Source of the DNA: Tilletia caries
Taxonomy: Eukaryota > Basidiomycota > Exobasidiomycetes > Tilletiales > Tilletiaceae
Assembly (NCBI GenBank): GCA_032718865.1
Contig: JALUTQ010000007.1
Coordinates: forward strand, 248,001 to 312,000
Length of the DNA stretch: 64,000 bases
Reading direction: 5' to 3'
The first letter of the stretch is position 1. Each line of letters begins with the position of its first letter. Positions 38,684 to 51,260 of the stretch are shown piece after piece. The position numbers were made by a program, and so were the translations under genes. Below the pieces are notes generated by a model, which was not told where the DNA came from, made no database searches, and saw only the letters and a list, made by a program, of their open reading frames with translations.

Positions 38684-41600
38684 TCACTGCACGGGGCCTT
38701 TGAAGAATCGGGGTCCACCGCCAAGCGCAGAAGAGCCCAGCAAGCCGTGCCCGTGTCCGTGTCCGAGGTGGCTTGATCCAGAAAACGAAGGTCCCATCGA
38801 ACCGCTGCCGCCCATGCTCGCGCTGCTCTGGTGGCGGAACCGAGACGACGAGTTCAACTCGGGCTGAATCGCAGAGATCGGTCCAGGGCCTCCCAGGTTG
38901 AATCCGGCAAGGGCATCGCTGAGCGACGACAGCGCCAGCGGATCCGGTTTCTTGCCATTGCCATTCTCGGCGCCGTTCCCGTTCGCGTATCCACCCTCAT
39001 TTGTCCGTGACGTGAATGGCTTCACGCCAGCGCTGCCACCCGTCAAGCCGCGGCTCATCGACACCAACGGCGAGTTGGGCATGCTCATATGGGCACCGCC
39101 GCGTTCGATCAGATACCCATGCTGGCTCTGTCGATCTCCGCTGACCCGCGCCAAAAGCGGTGCATTCGATCCCAGCGATGGGCTGGCGAACTCCATTCCC
39201 GTCGTGTCGGTCGCCGTGGTGTGGATGAAGCAGCATCGCTTCGCATAAGGGCACGAGCCTGTGCGCCAAAAGGTTCGGCAGATCTCCGTCTTGTACTTGG
39301 AGTGTCGCTGGACGTGGCGGAGCTCAGCGTCACCGTGAGCGTATTGGCATTTACTATGAACAAAGACGGCGTGTCAGACCTGACTGTATCAATCGGGAAG
39401 CAAGGGAAACACTCGAACTCACACTCCGTATCGACACGTCCCCTTCTCCTCCCAGTTGCGGCAAAGCTCCGTCTTGTACAAGTTCAGCTTGCCTGTAGAG
39501 TAGAGATCTCAGGTCAACATACTACTTGCTCTCCTTGTCCCCCTTGTTCAAGTACTACTTACGATTGTTCGGCGACGGTCCGCCGTGACCTTGAGAATCT
39601 CCAGCTTGCATAAGCGGCGCATGGAATGTCACCGGCGATCCGAACGCAGAAACAGGCGCCGACATCGCAGGGGAGTCTTGAATACCATTCGTAAACAACG
39701 CCAGTCGGCCAGGCGCAACACCAGGGCCGCCGCCACCTGTTGCCGTAGTCAAACCCAATGCGCCGCTGCCGCGGCCGTGCTGCTCGTAATTGTGGCCAAG
39801 CGACGACAGGCTGAGGGCGGACACAGCCGCAGCTGCCGCAGCCGCCAGGGAGTCCTGGTGGTGCTGATGCGCCGCCAACGCAAGCTCGTTCTGAGATAAA
39901 CCACCCAGTCGTTCAGCCGGAGAAACCGCACCACTACCATCGCCACCGCCACCACACCCGCGCTTCGACGCCGCCAACCGCTCCAAGAAGTTCGCTGAGG
40001 CGAGGAACTGGTCAAGCTGGGCCTGCGCCGAAACACCGCCGCCCATCGCTCCGTTCGAGGTCGCAGCCGCAGCCGAACGGGGTCGACTTATTGCGACGCC
40101 ATCCAAGCCAACCGAAGTCGAGGAAGACGACGACGACGAACCTGTCGTTGCGTTCAACGAGAGCAATGTGCCCGGACCGGCAGCACCACCACGCTGCGAC
40201 GCGCCAGGAACGGGCGTTGTGCCTCCACCTGCTCCGAAAGCAGCAGCGGCAGCCGAGTTCGTAGGCGGCAGAGCTTGTATGTTCATGCTGGGCGAGACCG
40301 AGGCAGACCAAACGCCATCGGACCTGACGCCATTCCCGATCGCCAGTCCTACGAAGCCGCGCCGAGTCCCGGGAGCATAAACTTGCTCAAATCCGAGCCC
40401 TTGCTGGCTTGTGTTGTTCGAGAAGGAGGTCGTCCTGTTGAACGTGCTGCCGTCACCACCACTAGCACGAGCCCGCTCCGAAGCGGCATCGTAGTTCTGC
40501 AGAGCAAACTTGAGCGAATCCAAGTGCGACTTCACGTCCATCCCCCTAGATCCCGCCGCCGAATGGTGAGACCCACCGTGGGCGTTAACAGGGGACGACG
40601 GAGTGGTCATCAGTGCCGGTGGCGCCCCATTCAGGTATGAAGTAGGCGACGTGGCCTTCTTCACATTCGGACCGGAGGACGAAGGGAAGTTGGCGAAAGT
40701 GCTGTGGATGCTCAAGCCCAGACTGCCGTCACCCTTCTCCATTCCATCACCGCCACCGTTACCGCCCATTGCAAGCCATCGCTGCTGAGGCGACGAAGCG
40801 GCCGTGGACGAGATACTCTGCACACCGCTAGACACATGATTGTCTTGCTGAACGTGCAGAGATTGACCCCAGGGGCGTGCATCTCCGTTGTCAAGCAGAC
40901 CGGTCGGAAGGGTGAGACCGGATCCAGGGCCCCAAGCGCTCCGTGAGACAGGCGGTATGGTGGCCGACGAGGAGGAAGAGGCCGAAGAATGATCCCTCTC
41001 TGTAGCCAGCGATGAGACTGAGGTATCCAACTTGGGACCCCAAGGCGACTGTGTGTCGATTTGCTGCTGGTGTGGGTACTGGTGACTACCCACAACCGAG
41101 AGCTGCGACACTCTCTTCCCCTCCTCAAATGCCTTTTGACGTCGCATCCAAAGCGCCTCACCGCCCGCTGACGACCCATCCGACATCCGACCTTCGCCGG
41201 ACCCAATAGCACCAAATCCTTCGCCGCCGTGATGCTCATCCTGGTCAAAGGATTGTCCCCGAGCCAGAGAAAACTGGTGCAGTTTTCCCTTCTGAGCCAA
41301 AGCCTCCAATCCCGAACTCACTCCAAGGACGTGCGGAGCCGAAGAAGGCGACGTAGTGGCCGTCGACGTCGCGGGAGTGAAGCACTGCTCCGACGTAGAA
41401 GCAGGCGAAGACATTCCGGACGATTTGGCAGTGAGAGACATGGTCGACGTCGTAGTCGCGTTCGAGTTGTTGGAAGGGAAACTACTGCTCGTAGTCGAGG
41501 CAGGGGTGGAGAGGGATGCGTAAGACGACTCTCGAGAACCCGGGCGGTCAGAGAGTGTAGAGTTGGTAGGAGGAGCGGCGGTAGACGAGGCTGTCGAGGG

Positions 41601-41798
41601 CCGGGAATCGGGAGAAGAAGCCCTCTGCTGTTGGAACCCTGCCGAGATCGGAGGGGAGGTAAAAACTGAAGTCGATTTTTTGCGGAAAGCGGGTTCGACG
41701 CCTGCGTGATGCAAATGATCACTGTGACCTTGGTGATGAGGGTGATGCGGGTGATGATAAGTAGGTATGCCTGCCGAGCTTGGGACGTCCGCTGACAT
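38684..41798 (-). CDS. Tandem CCCH zinc-finger mRNA-binding protein (TTP/TIS11/Zfs1 type)
   Basis: Predicted to bind AU-rich elements in mRNA 3' UTRs and promote decay. Three exons (41,798-39,563, 39,492-39,423, 39,353-38,684) give 991 residues. The N-terminal 740 residues are low complexity, Ser/Gly/Ala-rich with His runs near the start. The zinc fingers span all three exons: [25 protein letters not shown], then an 18-residue linker and [25 protein letters not shown]. Both are C-x8-C-x5-C-x3-H with the YKTE lead-in and the linker length characteristic of the TTP family. The tail is Gly/Ser-rich. Fungal members (Cth2, Zfs1) regulate iron, mating or adhesion mRNAs; targets here are unknown. 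Confidence 0.9.
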
Positions 41799-44485
41799 TC
41801 TCTAGTTGCTGAGAGGTTGCTTATGTGTTGTTGAGGCAGATTCGGGATGGGAATGCCCTTTTTGCGCTTGACGCTTTTGAGACGGGGAGGTGAGGATGGA
41901 GCCGATAGGGTGAGGGACTGGATAAGACCGACCGGTGCGTAGCGGTGGATAGAGAAGGGAACTGTTGTTGGTGATAAGGTTAGGTATTGTGTTCCTGGTG
42001 ACCAGGGTAGGCGCAGGAAAAGGATGAGCTGGAGGGTTGGAGGGGAGAAAAGGGAGATGGGTGTGAGTTATGATGGTCCTGTGAGCAACTGGGAACAGTT
42101 TTGAGGCTTTTTTGAGGATGAGATGGAGATGGATGGGGGTATTAGAAGTGACGTGGGAGTGAGGGAAGAATGGGGAGGCCAAGGCGTGAAGAATGGTTGC
42201 TCCGGGAGGCCTTTATAAATGAAACAGCATATCTGGGGGACTCGGCCGCGAAAACGACGTCGTATGGGAACCCAGGTATGCAGAGCTATGAGCGGAGCTC
42301 AGGCTTTTTCGATCTACTCGCTGCAATGTTGCAGATGGTGATGAGGTGTGCCCCACCCATCCGTCTCATCGGGCCGGTAATGGCATAGAGGTGGGCGGAC
42401 TTGTGCGTGCAGGTTGGGAGAAACGAAGGAGGGGGAAACAGTGGGACCGAGCCAGCGGACAAATGGTGTAGAGTCGGTGTAGAGGTTGCAGAAAGCGGCA
42501 AGGCTCCTTCTCATTTACTCTTCCTTCCCCCACTGGAGGGGTGTTGATAAAGGAGGAGTTGTGAACTAGGCAAGATGAGCCTGCGAATTGGTGCTGCAAC
42601 CTAGCATGGAAAGGTGCTTGGCGATGCGGACTGGAGTGCATGACGGCCGCGATCCGAAATGACTTGGTGAGTGTGAAGAGGGGAGGAGATAGAGCAACCT
42701 GACCGATGGGGCCCGGATAGTGCCGAAAAGAGAGGAAGTGAAACGAGCAGAGCAAGCAGCTTGCCCGATGCAGCCCCGATGCACGTATGCGAAGGACAAA
42801 AGAAGGTGGAGCGGGACGGAGGGAGGAGGGGAGCATGAGTCGGGAAGCAGATAACTCACGCAGACGAATAAAGAGAATCTGAGGCTTGAGCAGAGGGCGA
42901 GCTGACTGAGTCGGAATAAAGAAAAAATAAGAACGAGATGCGTCCGGGATGGGGGTGGTTGACTCTGATCGAGCGGTTGACCCTAGAGTGTCCGGCGATA
43001 GCTGCTATCGGTCCGTCCCGTCCTGAAGCGCGGCAGCGAATAGATTAGAGCGAGGCGAGGGAAGTTGAGGCAAGGCCCCGAGGTCGGAAGGTGAGAGAGG
43101 CGCTGTTTCTGGAGTGAGGGATGAATCTGCAGGTGTCAGACGGAAGCAGGAGCGGTGAGCCGCACGAACATGCGAATGGATGGTGATGAGGCAGCACGGG
43201 ACTCACTGCTGCCTGTAACACAGTTTGATCCAGAGGTATGGGTAGAAGTTGCTTGGTCGTGTGACAGAGGTGGACACGATGGAGCCTGCTGCCAGGTGGT
43301 GTGGATAAGACGTGCTCCTGGTGAATCCGTGAGGGGTGATGCTGTGTTGCCTGGCCTGCCAGCCTTTGCGATTGTCTGAGTATGAAGCTGACCGAGGTAG
43401 GAGCGGCGGAGGGAGCAGGAGGGACCGTAAAAGAGCAAGAGAGAGAGAGAGAGAAGGGAAGAAAGGGAAAGAGCGAGACCTGTGAGCTTTTGGCTCTGCC
43501 TTTTCAGTTCAGAGACCACTCACCCTTTGAGAGCAGCCCAGGGCGAGATGAAATGCAGCCCAGGGCGAGATGAAATGAGTGGCCGGAAGGACAACGACGC
43601 GGATGTTGCCAAGTTCAACAGTCGTCTGATGCCTGATGACGTGAGCTAGACGTGGGGGGTATAAGATATGAATGGCGTGTTGGTGTCTGGCGACCTGCCT
43701 GGCTTTGCTTTCGGTTGGGCACTGGGCAGGCGCGCGGAATGAGGCAGAGAGAGGTCTCTTCACCCTGTGTGTAAGTTTCGGTTCAGCCCCAATGACAACG
43801 TAGAAGGGGAGAGAGGGGGAGGAGGTGGAGCGTGGAAGGTGGAAAGTGGAAGATCGAAGGTGGTGATGGTGGCCGCCAGTGGGGAGACAGGACTGGCTGG
43901 CTGGCGGACAGATGTGGTTGGAATGAGACTATCCTTTGACCAACTGCTGCCTGTTCGCTGCCTGTTCGCTGCCTGCGAAAGTGCTGAGCGCTAAGCCTCA
44001 ACCGATCAGTAATCAGTCCCTTGACAGAAATTTATGCTCCTCATGCATTCGGGTTCCACATCCCAGGCTCGTATAGAAGCCGGAGGCGGGAGAAGGCGGG
44101 TGGCGCAATCGGCAGTCGGCTCAGCAGCGGTAACCCGGTATTCCCACGCTACCCTCTATAGAATTTAATATGTGTTCGAGCAGCACGCAGCATCAACGAA
44201 CAAAGCCACGACGTTGAGCGCGAGTCGAATTAGCAAAGCAAAGGGGAGAGACGGTCTTCGTTCTGCGGTCTGCCAGCAGAGAGGAGCAGTATTACTGCCG
44301 CTTGGACCTTCTCCGTTCTCACCCTGTGGATAGCACGTCGAATTGGCCGATGCGCTGGACGAAACGATTCGCTCGGGCCTTGGACCTTGCCTCGGGTCTC
44401 AGATAGATCTCAGAACGCAAACTGGACGCAGGCGGCGGGATCGAGATGGAGCACTGCGGGGTGGCCGGTGGCCTCCTCTTGATAT
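41799..44485. other. Upstream region of CCCH gene and spacer, no supported gene
   Basis: About 2.7 kb. A TATAAA on the minus strand near 42,213-42,218 sits about 415 bp upstream of the CCCH start. Several ACTCAC (GTGAGT on the minus strand) donor-like sites suggest the CCCH transcript may have a spliced 5' leader, but I cannot define it. Short open frames on both strands look like shadows. A 20-bp-scale local duplication of a CAGCCCAGGGCGAGATGAAATG block lies near 43,536-43,577. Confidence 0.45.
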
Positions 44486-44512
44486 CACTGCCACCTTCGG
44501 TGGCGTTTTAGA
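44486..44512 (+). repeat. Left terminal inverted repeat of CACTA element
   Basis: 27 bp, begins CACTGCCACC and ends GTTTTAGA; preceded by TAT. The first 15 bases after CACT contain a perfect hairpin, GCCACC-TTC-GGTGGC. Confidence 0.92.
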
Positions 44513-45061
44513 CCCCCTAGAAAGTCCCTAAAACCGGCTCGTTTTGTTGCCCTTGAAAATTTCTGATTTGCCTTTACAATTGCCTATCTAAAATTCGTCT
44601 AAAACGAGATGGTTATACGGTGCTGACTTTCCTCACGTGTTCGCCCATCTACAACGCGTCAGCGTTAGGCGAAACAACACTCAACACTTCCTGCATGACT
44701 TATATATTACCACGTCATCATTGAGGCCATCGCCGCTATACTTGCTTCCGCTTTCATGCAGTAGCGATGTCATTGCGGTGCTGGTGCTGCGGTGCTGGCT
44801 CGCCCTGGTATCTGCCGAGATAGAGTACATCCACGATGCTGCTGCCGTCCGCCGCGGGGTCGTATAATGTGAGTTGCCGTCACTGGTTACGGGTTAGGTG
44901 GATCGTAGAGGCGGGTTGCTCGCTGCGAACGGGAGTGATGACGCCAGGGCTTGACGGCTCTCCTAAAGACGGTGATGGCGATATATGATCGATGGCGTGC
45001 TTGCTTGTGACCGCTGACGTAGGGGTGAAAGCGTTGGCCTTAGTCTCGCTCGTCTTGTCCG

Positions 45062-45070
45062 TATAAAAAG
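45062..45070 (+). promoter_or_regulatory. TATA box of the CACTA accessory ORF
   Basis: TATAAAAAG about 95 bp upstream of the ATG at 45,161. Confidence 0.55.
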
Positions 45071-45160
45071 GGTCGGTACTCACTGTGTCCGTGTCTCCTG
45101 CGCCCTCCAATCCAACCGCTTCCCGCGCACACATATCCCTTCGAGCTACAGAGTTAGAGA

Positions 45161-46801
45161 ATGTCTCGTCAGCGTTCGGCCGTCAGTCAAAACCAGAATC
45201 CCTTCGGACTCACAGGCAGTGGATCGTCGTCCCCGTCCTCGTCGTCCGCCTTCAAACGCATCACCGCAGAGTTGGCCCAGATTCGGAAGGACCAGCATCG
45301 CCTGTTCGCATCCGTTCAAAACGTGGTCAGCAATCAGCAGACGGGCCAAAGCGCAGGTACTGCATCCAGGGCTAGCGACATACCTTCTGGCGTTATCTTC
45401 ACCGCCACGGGTGGTCCAGCGGTCCCTACTAAGGGTGTCAAGCACAACCACTCTTTGATCCTCCGCAACGCTCGATCGTTGGTTACCGAGAAGATGGGTG
45501 ACCGGGGCAAGCGTCCGTACAAATACGATTACCCCAAGACGGTCTCGGCGTGGCCGCTTGGCATCATTGCTGGTCGGGACGGTGATCCGGATCGAGAGGT
45601 CCGACTCCTGCGGCTGAACTGGGCAAAGTCGTACATGTCCGAAGAGGTTCAGAGTCAGTTGCGCTGCATCTTCGACTACCTTCTCACTCACCGGCGAGCA
45701 TGTGGCGTCCCGGCGCATATGACCAGGGAACATCTGGTCTCGCTGTTCAGGAACACGTACGAGTATTGGCAGCGGCAACATCGCCTTCGTCGTACCGCCA
45801 AGGGTCGATCGCAGACTGCTCAAGAGAAGGTTAGGAGTAAGCTGCTCTCCCGTAGGCGCGCCAAACTGTCCGCACGTACCGAGGCTCTGGGTATCGCCGA
45901 ACTTGTCCGATACGCGGACGCTACCACCTTATCCCGCAAAAGCAAAGCGAACGAGGCGAAGGTAGCAGCCCGGGGTCTGGATATGCGTGCCGACATCGAG
46001 TTTGCGGTGCAGATGGCCGTCCACTCACCTGAGGAAGTGGAGATGGAGTCCCACAACAACGGCGAGCGTATGGTCGTACGTCCTATGTTCTTGGAGTGGC
46101 GCTCTCTCGAGCTGCTCGACACCGTGAAGTACATGGACGACAACCGGAAGCGTCTGCGTCCTCATCCGGTTCGCAGTTGCCTCCACGTCTTCCGCCAGTC
46201 GTCCAACTTTCGCCTTCCATCCACCGTCCGTCGCTGGATGGTCAGTTCTGAATATGCTGCCCAGCATCCGGACGTTTGTTGTAACGTGTCCGATAACGCC
46301 GGTCCATTCGACCTCGAGACTAGCAACTTCGCCATGATCGATTCGCCAACGACATGGGGATGTCCTATCCCTGTCAACAGGCGTCCTCCTACTCGATCGA
46401 ATGGGGAATACTTCGGTCCTGGTGATGCCGCCGGATCGGACGGTGAGGGAGACGCAGGGGATGGGGAAGTTGGTGGTGGTGATTCGGAGGATGCTGAGGC
46501 TGGGGTTGACCATGTGGAACCATGGGACGACGACGATTTTGGCAACGATGACTTTGGCGAGGGTGGGGAAGGGAGTGGAGAGGGCGAGGACCTGTTTGGC
46601 GAAGGGCGGGTTGATGACAGTGACGACGACAGTGACGACGATAGCAGTGGCGATGACAGTGACAGTGACGATGGTGGTGACGAACTTGACGACGATAGTG
46701 ACGGTGGTGATGATGGCTACGGCGAATATGCTGGTCTGGGTTATCGTGGACGCGTTGGCAGTGTTGAAGGGGTTAGTGGTTTTGATTTGGATGACCTCTG
46801 A
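45161..46801 (+). CDS. Accessory protein ORF1 of the CACTA element (unknown function)
   Basis: Intronless frame of 546 residues next to the left end, convergent with the transposase and about 107 bp from its stop. The middle is Arg/Lys-rich with no domain I recognise; it includes KRPYKYDYPKTVSAWPLG and a HMTREHLVSLFRNTYEYWQR helix-like stretch. The last 130 residues are an acidic Asp/Gly/Ser tail. The position and basic-plus-acidic composition suggest a DNA-binding partner of the transposase, the role TnpA-like proteins play in plant CACTA elements. That is inference from position only; no sequence similarity to TnpA is claimed. Confidence 0.7.
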   Translation: MSRQRSAVSQNQNPFGLTGSGSSSPSSSSAFKRITAELAQIRKDQHRLFASVQNVVSNQQTGQSAGTASRASDIPSGVIFTATGGPAVPTKGVKHNHSLILRNARSLVTEKMGDRGKRPYKYDYPKTVSAWPLGIIAGRDGDPDREVRLLRLNWAKSYMSEEVQSQLRCIFDYLLTHRRACGVPAHMTREHLVSLFRNTYEYWQRQHRLRRTAKGRSQTAQEKVRSKLLSRRRAKLSARTEALGIAELVRYADATTLSRKSKANEAKVAARGLDMRADIEFAVQMAVHSPEEVEMESHNNGERMVVRPMFLEWRSLELLDTVKYMDDNRKRLRPHPVRSCLHVFRQSSNFRLPSTVRRWMVSSEYAAQHPDVCCNVSDNAGPFDLETSNFAMIDSPTTWGCPIPVNRRPPTRSNGEYFGPGDAAGSDGEGDAGDGEVGGGDSEDAEAGVDHVEPWDDDDFGNDDFGEGGEGSGEGEDLFGEGRVDDSDDDSDDDSSGDDSDSDDGGDELDDDSDGGDDGYGEYAGLGYRGRVGSVEGVSGFDLDDL

Positions 46802-46908
46802 CCGATATGGAATAGTGGTCTGCTCACCTTATGTTCAATGAAACCCTTTGACTTCGACCGTCCCCGGCGACTCTACGTGGGGATTCCTACGATGGTCCCT
46901 GCCCTTGT

Positions 46909-49900
46909 CTATCCAATCGATGCAGTGTTCACTGTCAACGCTACAGATGCAATGTCCTCGACGCTGATCACCGCCTCCTGTGGGTCGTCCCGCGTTGCCA
47001 ACATATATCCCAGTTCTGTCCACATCGAGTCCGAGAACAGATGTCGGTCAGGCCAGTCCTGGTGTTGGAGGACTTTGATCTGGGCGTACGTGTTGTGTAT
47101 CATCGTCTGTGCGGCCTCCTCGAAAAAACTGTGCTTGAAAGCGTATAGAAAGTTAGCCAGTCTCTTCTGACCACCGAATCTCACAACACAAAAAGGACGG
47201 GTCGGAAGTCGCTGCGTGCGCTGGGCCCTGTGGGGATAAAGTTGAGTTTCTTACGTCGATCCGGTTGAGGCGAGTGGCCATGTTGTTGGCAACGTTTTCT
47301 CTCCGACCTGGTGTACTGGCCGCCAAAGGGATCAGCGGCTGGGAATCGGCGGGGCGGCTCCTATTGGCGATGCTGCAGACGGCTTCTAGTTGGGTTAGGG
47401 TCAGTCGCATCGGTTTGGCGGTTCGGGATGATGTGAAGCCTTGGTCCGTTTCGTCATCCATCGTCTTCGCGCCCTGCCGACTCTCGCCCTTGATGATTGC
47501 TCTCATTGTCGTGACGAGAGGTAAAGGCGGGAGGTTCTCGAGGGCTGTCGCGACGCGATGTCGGTCATCCGTCCGACTGATCAGGGAGAATTCGATCTGC
47601 CCGTTCCGATGTCGGTTGGTTTTGATCTGATGGATGGAATAGTAGTGAGTGTTTTTGGAGTTGGAGTTCGAATCTGATTACTTACTTGCTTCATTAGTCC
47701 GTAGAGGCGCTCCGATGGGTAGGCCCAGTACGCCCTCGGCGGGCCATGGAGGCGGATCTGGTCCGCTATATGGAGCACGATGTGATAATTGTAGGTCAGC
47801 CATCGTGGATGGAGATCCGTGGCAAAGATCTTGACGAGGTCGGAGAGATGTTCGTGTAGTTTGTCGAGCTGTGCATCCGCGAGAATGTAGGCGTGTGCGA
47901 GTCTTGTAGAATGTGCTAGATGTAGGCTGGCTTCCACAATTCGAACAAGCTTGACGGGGGTGGAGAAAGTCCTCGTCTTCTTGTTGTGTTCGCTGACTTT
48001 CTTGCGTTTCCGAGGCGGTTTCGTATCTTGCCCTTCTTCGTTATCAGTCTCCGAAGCCATGCTGCTGTTGTCTTCCTCCTCTTCGGACCGGGCTCCTCCT
48101 CCTGGCGTCGCCCTCGTGGAGCCTTGGCCTTGCCTTTTCCCTTGGCCTTGCCTTTCCCCTTGGTGCCGCTCGTTACCGTCCGCTTCGTGGAAGAGAACAC
48201 CTTTTCTGTCTCTCCAGAGACTGACCACGAAAGCGCGAGCAGAAGGGGCAACAGGTACCGAGATAGGATGGACCAACCGTGTGCTGTAGGGGATCCTCCT
48301 CCTGTGTCGCCGAGGGTTGTGGAAATCTTGGTCATACCGGCCGGGTACGTCGTCGCGGCGAGCAGAGCTTGACAGCGCTTGAGGTCCGGGCCTTTCAGAA
48401 GACCTCCTACCGTCAGTGTGTCCGTCCAGAAGTGTCGACAGAGTCCAAGATCGAGGGCGTGCATGACGTCCACAGGAGCCATCGTGAGGCTCGACCATCC
48501 GTCCAGCTTGTATAAGGCGCAGGGAGCAGCAGCCGCTCCCCTTCGTAACAGGACTACGTCCAGTGCCGAGGGTTCGTTGAGCGTATCTCGTAACGCCGCT
48601 AGGGAGTCCCTGCGATGGTCGCCGACTGTACGCATTTCGAACGGTTTTGCCTCCAGATGCCGGTGTACCCAATTGTCGCCGTCCGCTGTACACCACGGAC
48701 AGAACTGTTCTTTGGACGAATGATGTGGAAAACCAGCTACGCTGGTGCGGGCTTCCGTGTCGGCGATAAGGCATCGAAGGCGAGCATGAAGGTGGTGCGT
48801 CGCGCCCGACCAGTCGATCACCTTCAGTCCGGCCGTTGCGAGGCGGTGGAGTTCCGTGATCATGATTTGTAGTACCGATTGTAGAGCTTCGACTTTCGGC
48901 TTTTTGGGTCCAGGCAAGATGCAGCAGATGTGGGTTGAGTCGGGTGAGTTCCGCAACTGTCGTGGGAGGTTGTCGATTCTCAAGGATACGACGCAGCAGC
49001 TGTAAGGAGTCGTACCCGAGCGGCTGAATGGCTGTACGGAGTCGATCATCATGGTGAGGGACAGGTTATTCCCTGAGGCAATGCGGGCGTCGGATGCCCA
49101 TGCATCCCCATCGTAGATGTCTTCGAGAACTCCGGGGTTGTGTTGCCGCGACCGCCACTGATTGCAGAGAGAGAAGAATTCTTCGCGTCTGGCGAGTTCG
49201 AGGAGCCAAGAGGAAATCGGTTCGTAGTGGAGAGTTAATCGAGCCCTGCTCCGTTTCGACTGACTGGGTGCAGGAACGTCAGCATCTGCCTCCTCGTCGT
49301 CCTCGCCGGAAGTATCGGTACCAAGAAGCAGAGGTCCGTCGCATTGGGTGCACTTGGAGGGGGTGTTGTTGTCCAAGATGTGTGGCGACCAACATGTGTT
49401 GACGGGGCACAGGGCGTAGGCAACCGAGAGTGAGCCTTGCCATAGACTCTGCCGGATACGGCGGAGACGTACCGATGCTTGGGGCTTTGCGCTGAACGTG
49501 GGCATCCATTCGCCTTGCCGGGTGGTCTGGGCTAGCAGGGCTTCGATGAATGTTAAGAGCAGGCCGCATATGTGCTCCGAGATCCCGAAAGTGGCATTCA
49601 ACCAGACCAGGAGTAGCTCGAAGAGCCAGAGCCCTTCCGGACGAGCCGTAACCCCCTCGTTATCCGTGCGCATCCAGTCTGTCTCTAGCTGAGACATCGT
49701 TGGCACCAAGCTGTCGTCCACCGCCGCTGCCGCTACCAGCTCCGGATCTTCGTTGTTGTCCACTCCAGTCTGCAGGACAAGAAAGATTCTAGTGTCAGCT
49801 GCTGTTCAGGCACAACACTGGTGCAGATACTCACAGCAGTCATCGAGCTGTCCACATCGCCGCCCCAGCCATTCTCGTCATCGTGGGCGCCCCAGTCCGA

Positions 49901-50095
49901 CTCCAGTGCATCGAGCGTGCCGAAGTCATCTTCGGGAAAGAGCAGCTCGTCCGATGTCGTCGACGCATTCGGTTCGGCAGCGTTCCAAGGGTTGAGGTCG
50001 TCCAGTTCGTGCCGCTTCCTGGTTGCACGAACAACGTGCCGGCCCCCAGGTCCACATTTGGAGCAGTGGCAGACGACTTGACGCTGCTGAGACAT
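46909..50095 (-). CDS. Tnp2-type CACTA transposase
   Basis: Catalyses excision and insertion of the element. A five-exon model on the minus strand keeps frame: 50,095-49,835, 49,769-48,226, 48,064-47,686, 47,626-47,255 and 47,166-46,909, 937 residues. Exon 1 starts with the VCHCSKCGPGG...RKRH zinc motif found at the front of fungal Tnp2 proteins. The Tnp2 core includes MIDSVQPFSRSGTTPYS, LPRQLRNSPDSTHI, CILPGPKKPK, and the PVDVMHALDLGLCRHFW segment. HGPPRAYWAYPSERLYGLMK comes later. Asp in MIDSVQ, Asp in DVMH and Glu in PSERLYG are candidate catalytic acids. Intron 2 needs a GTCAGT donor, also used in DRS1; otherwise a frameshift lies near 48,100-48,200. The copy may be active. Confidence 0.82.
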
Positions 50096-50559
50096 TCTTC
50101 ATTCAGAGTGATCGTTCCGCAGGCGGGGAGAGTGCTGCTGTTCCGGAGTTCTGATCTCTGTGGAGGGCAGCAGCGAATGCGATATGTCAGTACTAGATTG
50201 TCGCGGTACATACACTCCCAGAAACACATACCCGGAGCTGCCGAGGCGGGAGGTAGATCGCGGAGGGGTAAGGGTTCGATGTGAGGATGGGCACAATAAG
50301 TGACCATGCGCTAGGTGGAGACGATGACTGTGGAAATGTTGTCGGTCGACGTTGATGATGCAGGTGGGGACAGAGCGACCGTCAGAAGAGACGATGTGAT
50401 GCTGGCGCCTGGCGCCTGGCGGTGATCGAGGTGGCAACGGCGGTGGTGGGGATGATGCAGGAAGGCCGGGCAGGGCTCGAGCGGGGATGGGCAAGCACTG
50501 CTTCATTTCTCTCGGCCGTAAGCGTGCCGTACAGCATAAAAAAGACTTAGAGAAATTTC

Positions 50560-51260
50560 AAGGATGCAGACAACGATAGACATTATTCGGATGACATGCG
50601 GACAACAACGACGAGTTCGATTCGCTATACGACCCAAGCGCGGGCACCGGGGTGTCATCGGCCGCCGCGGCCGCCGAAGTTGCTATCTCCTGCTGTTGGG
50701 CATCCTGCATGCTGACGTCTTCTGGCTGTTGTTGTTGCTCCTGCTGCACGACTCCCGTCCCTTGCTTTGCTCCCACTGGCGCGCCACCACTAGCTGTCTC
50801 AGTCTCTGGAGGTTGCTCAGCAGTGGTTGTCGATGGGCAGGACCAGGGAAGAGTGCCATCAGTTCCGAAGCGCCCGAAGGGTACGAAGCGTTCTTCCTCC
50901 GCCGGGTCGTATCAAACTGATCCTCCGCCTTGACCGCATATCGCGACGACAACGCAGCGGCCTCCCGACGTTGCGGCGTAAACCCAATCGCCTGCTGGGA
51001 CGACGACGACTGTGCGTCCTTGCTGATGCCCAAGAAGTGGTCGATCTCCTTCTCGATGGCGACGTTCCGCGCAATGGTCTCCGGGTCGTCCTCGGTCTCG
51101 GTGAAGATGGCGAGCAGGACTTCGGGCGAGACAGTGGTGAAGCGGGGTACTCGAGCGGCCTGCTCCTGCCCCTCCGTCGTACCCAAGGCCGCGTCCGCGT
51201 TGAATCCCTCCTTTTCAAGCACGGGCGAGTCAGTGGCGGACGAGGACCTTCGCCGTGCAT
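50560..51260 (-). pseudogene. Fragment of an unrecognised gene fused to the OLE1 remnant
   Basis: Minus-strand coding-like sequence without its own start. It reads SPVLEKEGFNADAALGTTEG..., then PEVLLAIFTETEDDPETIA and EIDHFLGI, then Gln/Ala-rich low complexity. The frame must shift near 50,880 to stay open. It begins exactly where desaturase homology stops, in a different frame, so the join looks like a capture breakpoint. I do not recognise the parent gene. Confidence 0.5.

Noticed and set aside
44041..44160. Possible tRNA gene near GGTGGCGCAATCGGCAG
   Set aside because: No cloverleaf could be drawn and no B-box GGTTCGA consensus at the right distance. No tRNA was found elsewhere by eye, although a covariance-model scan was not possible.
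45161..46801. Transposase of the KDZ (Kyakuja-Dileera-Zisupton) type
   Set aside because: The ORF lacks recognisable transposase motifs; the Tnp2-like gene beside it, CACTG ends and 3-bp duplication fit CACTA instead.
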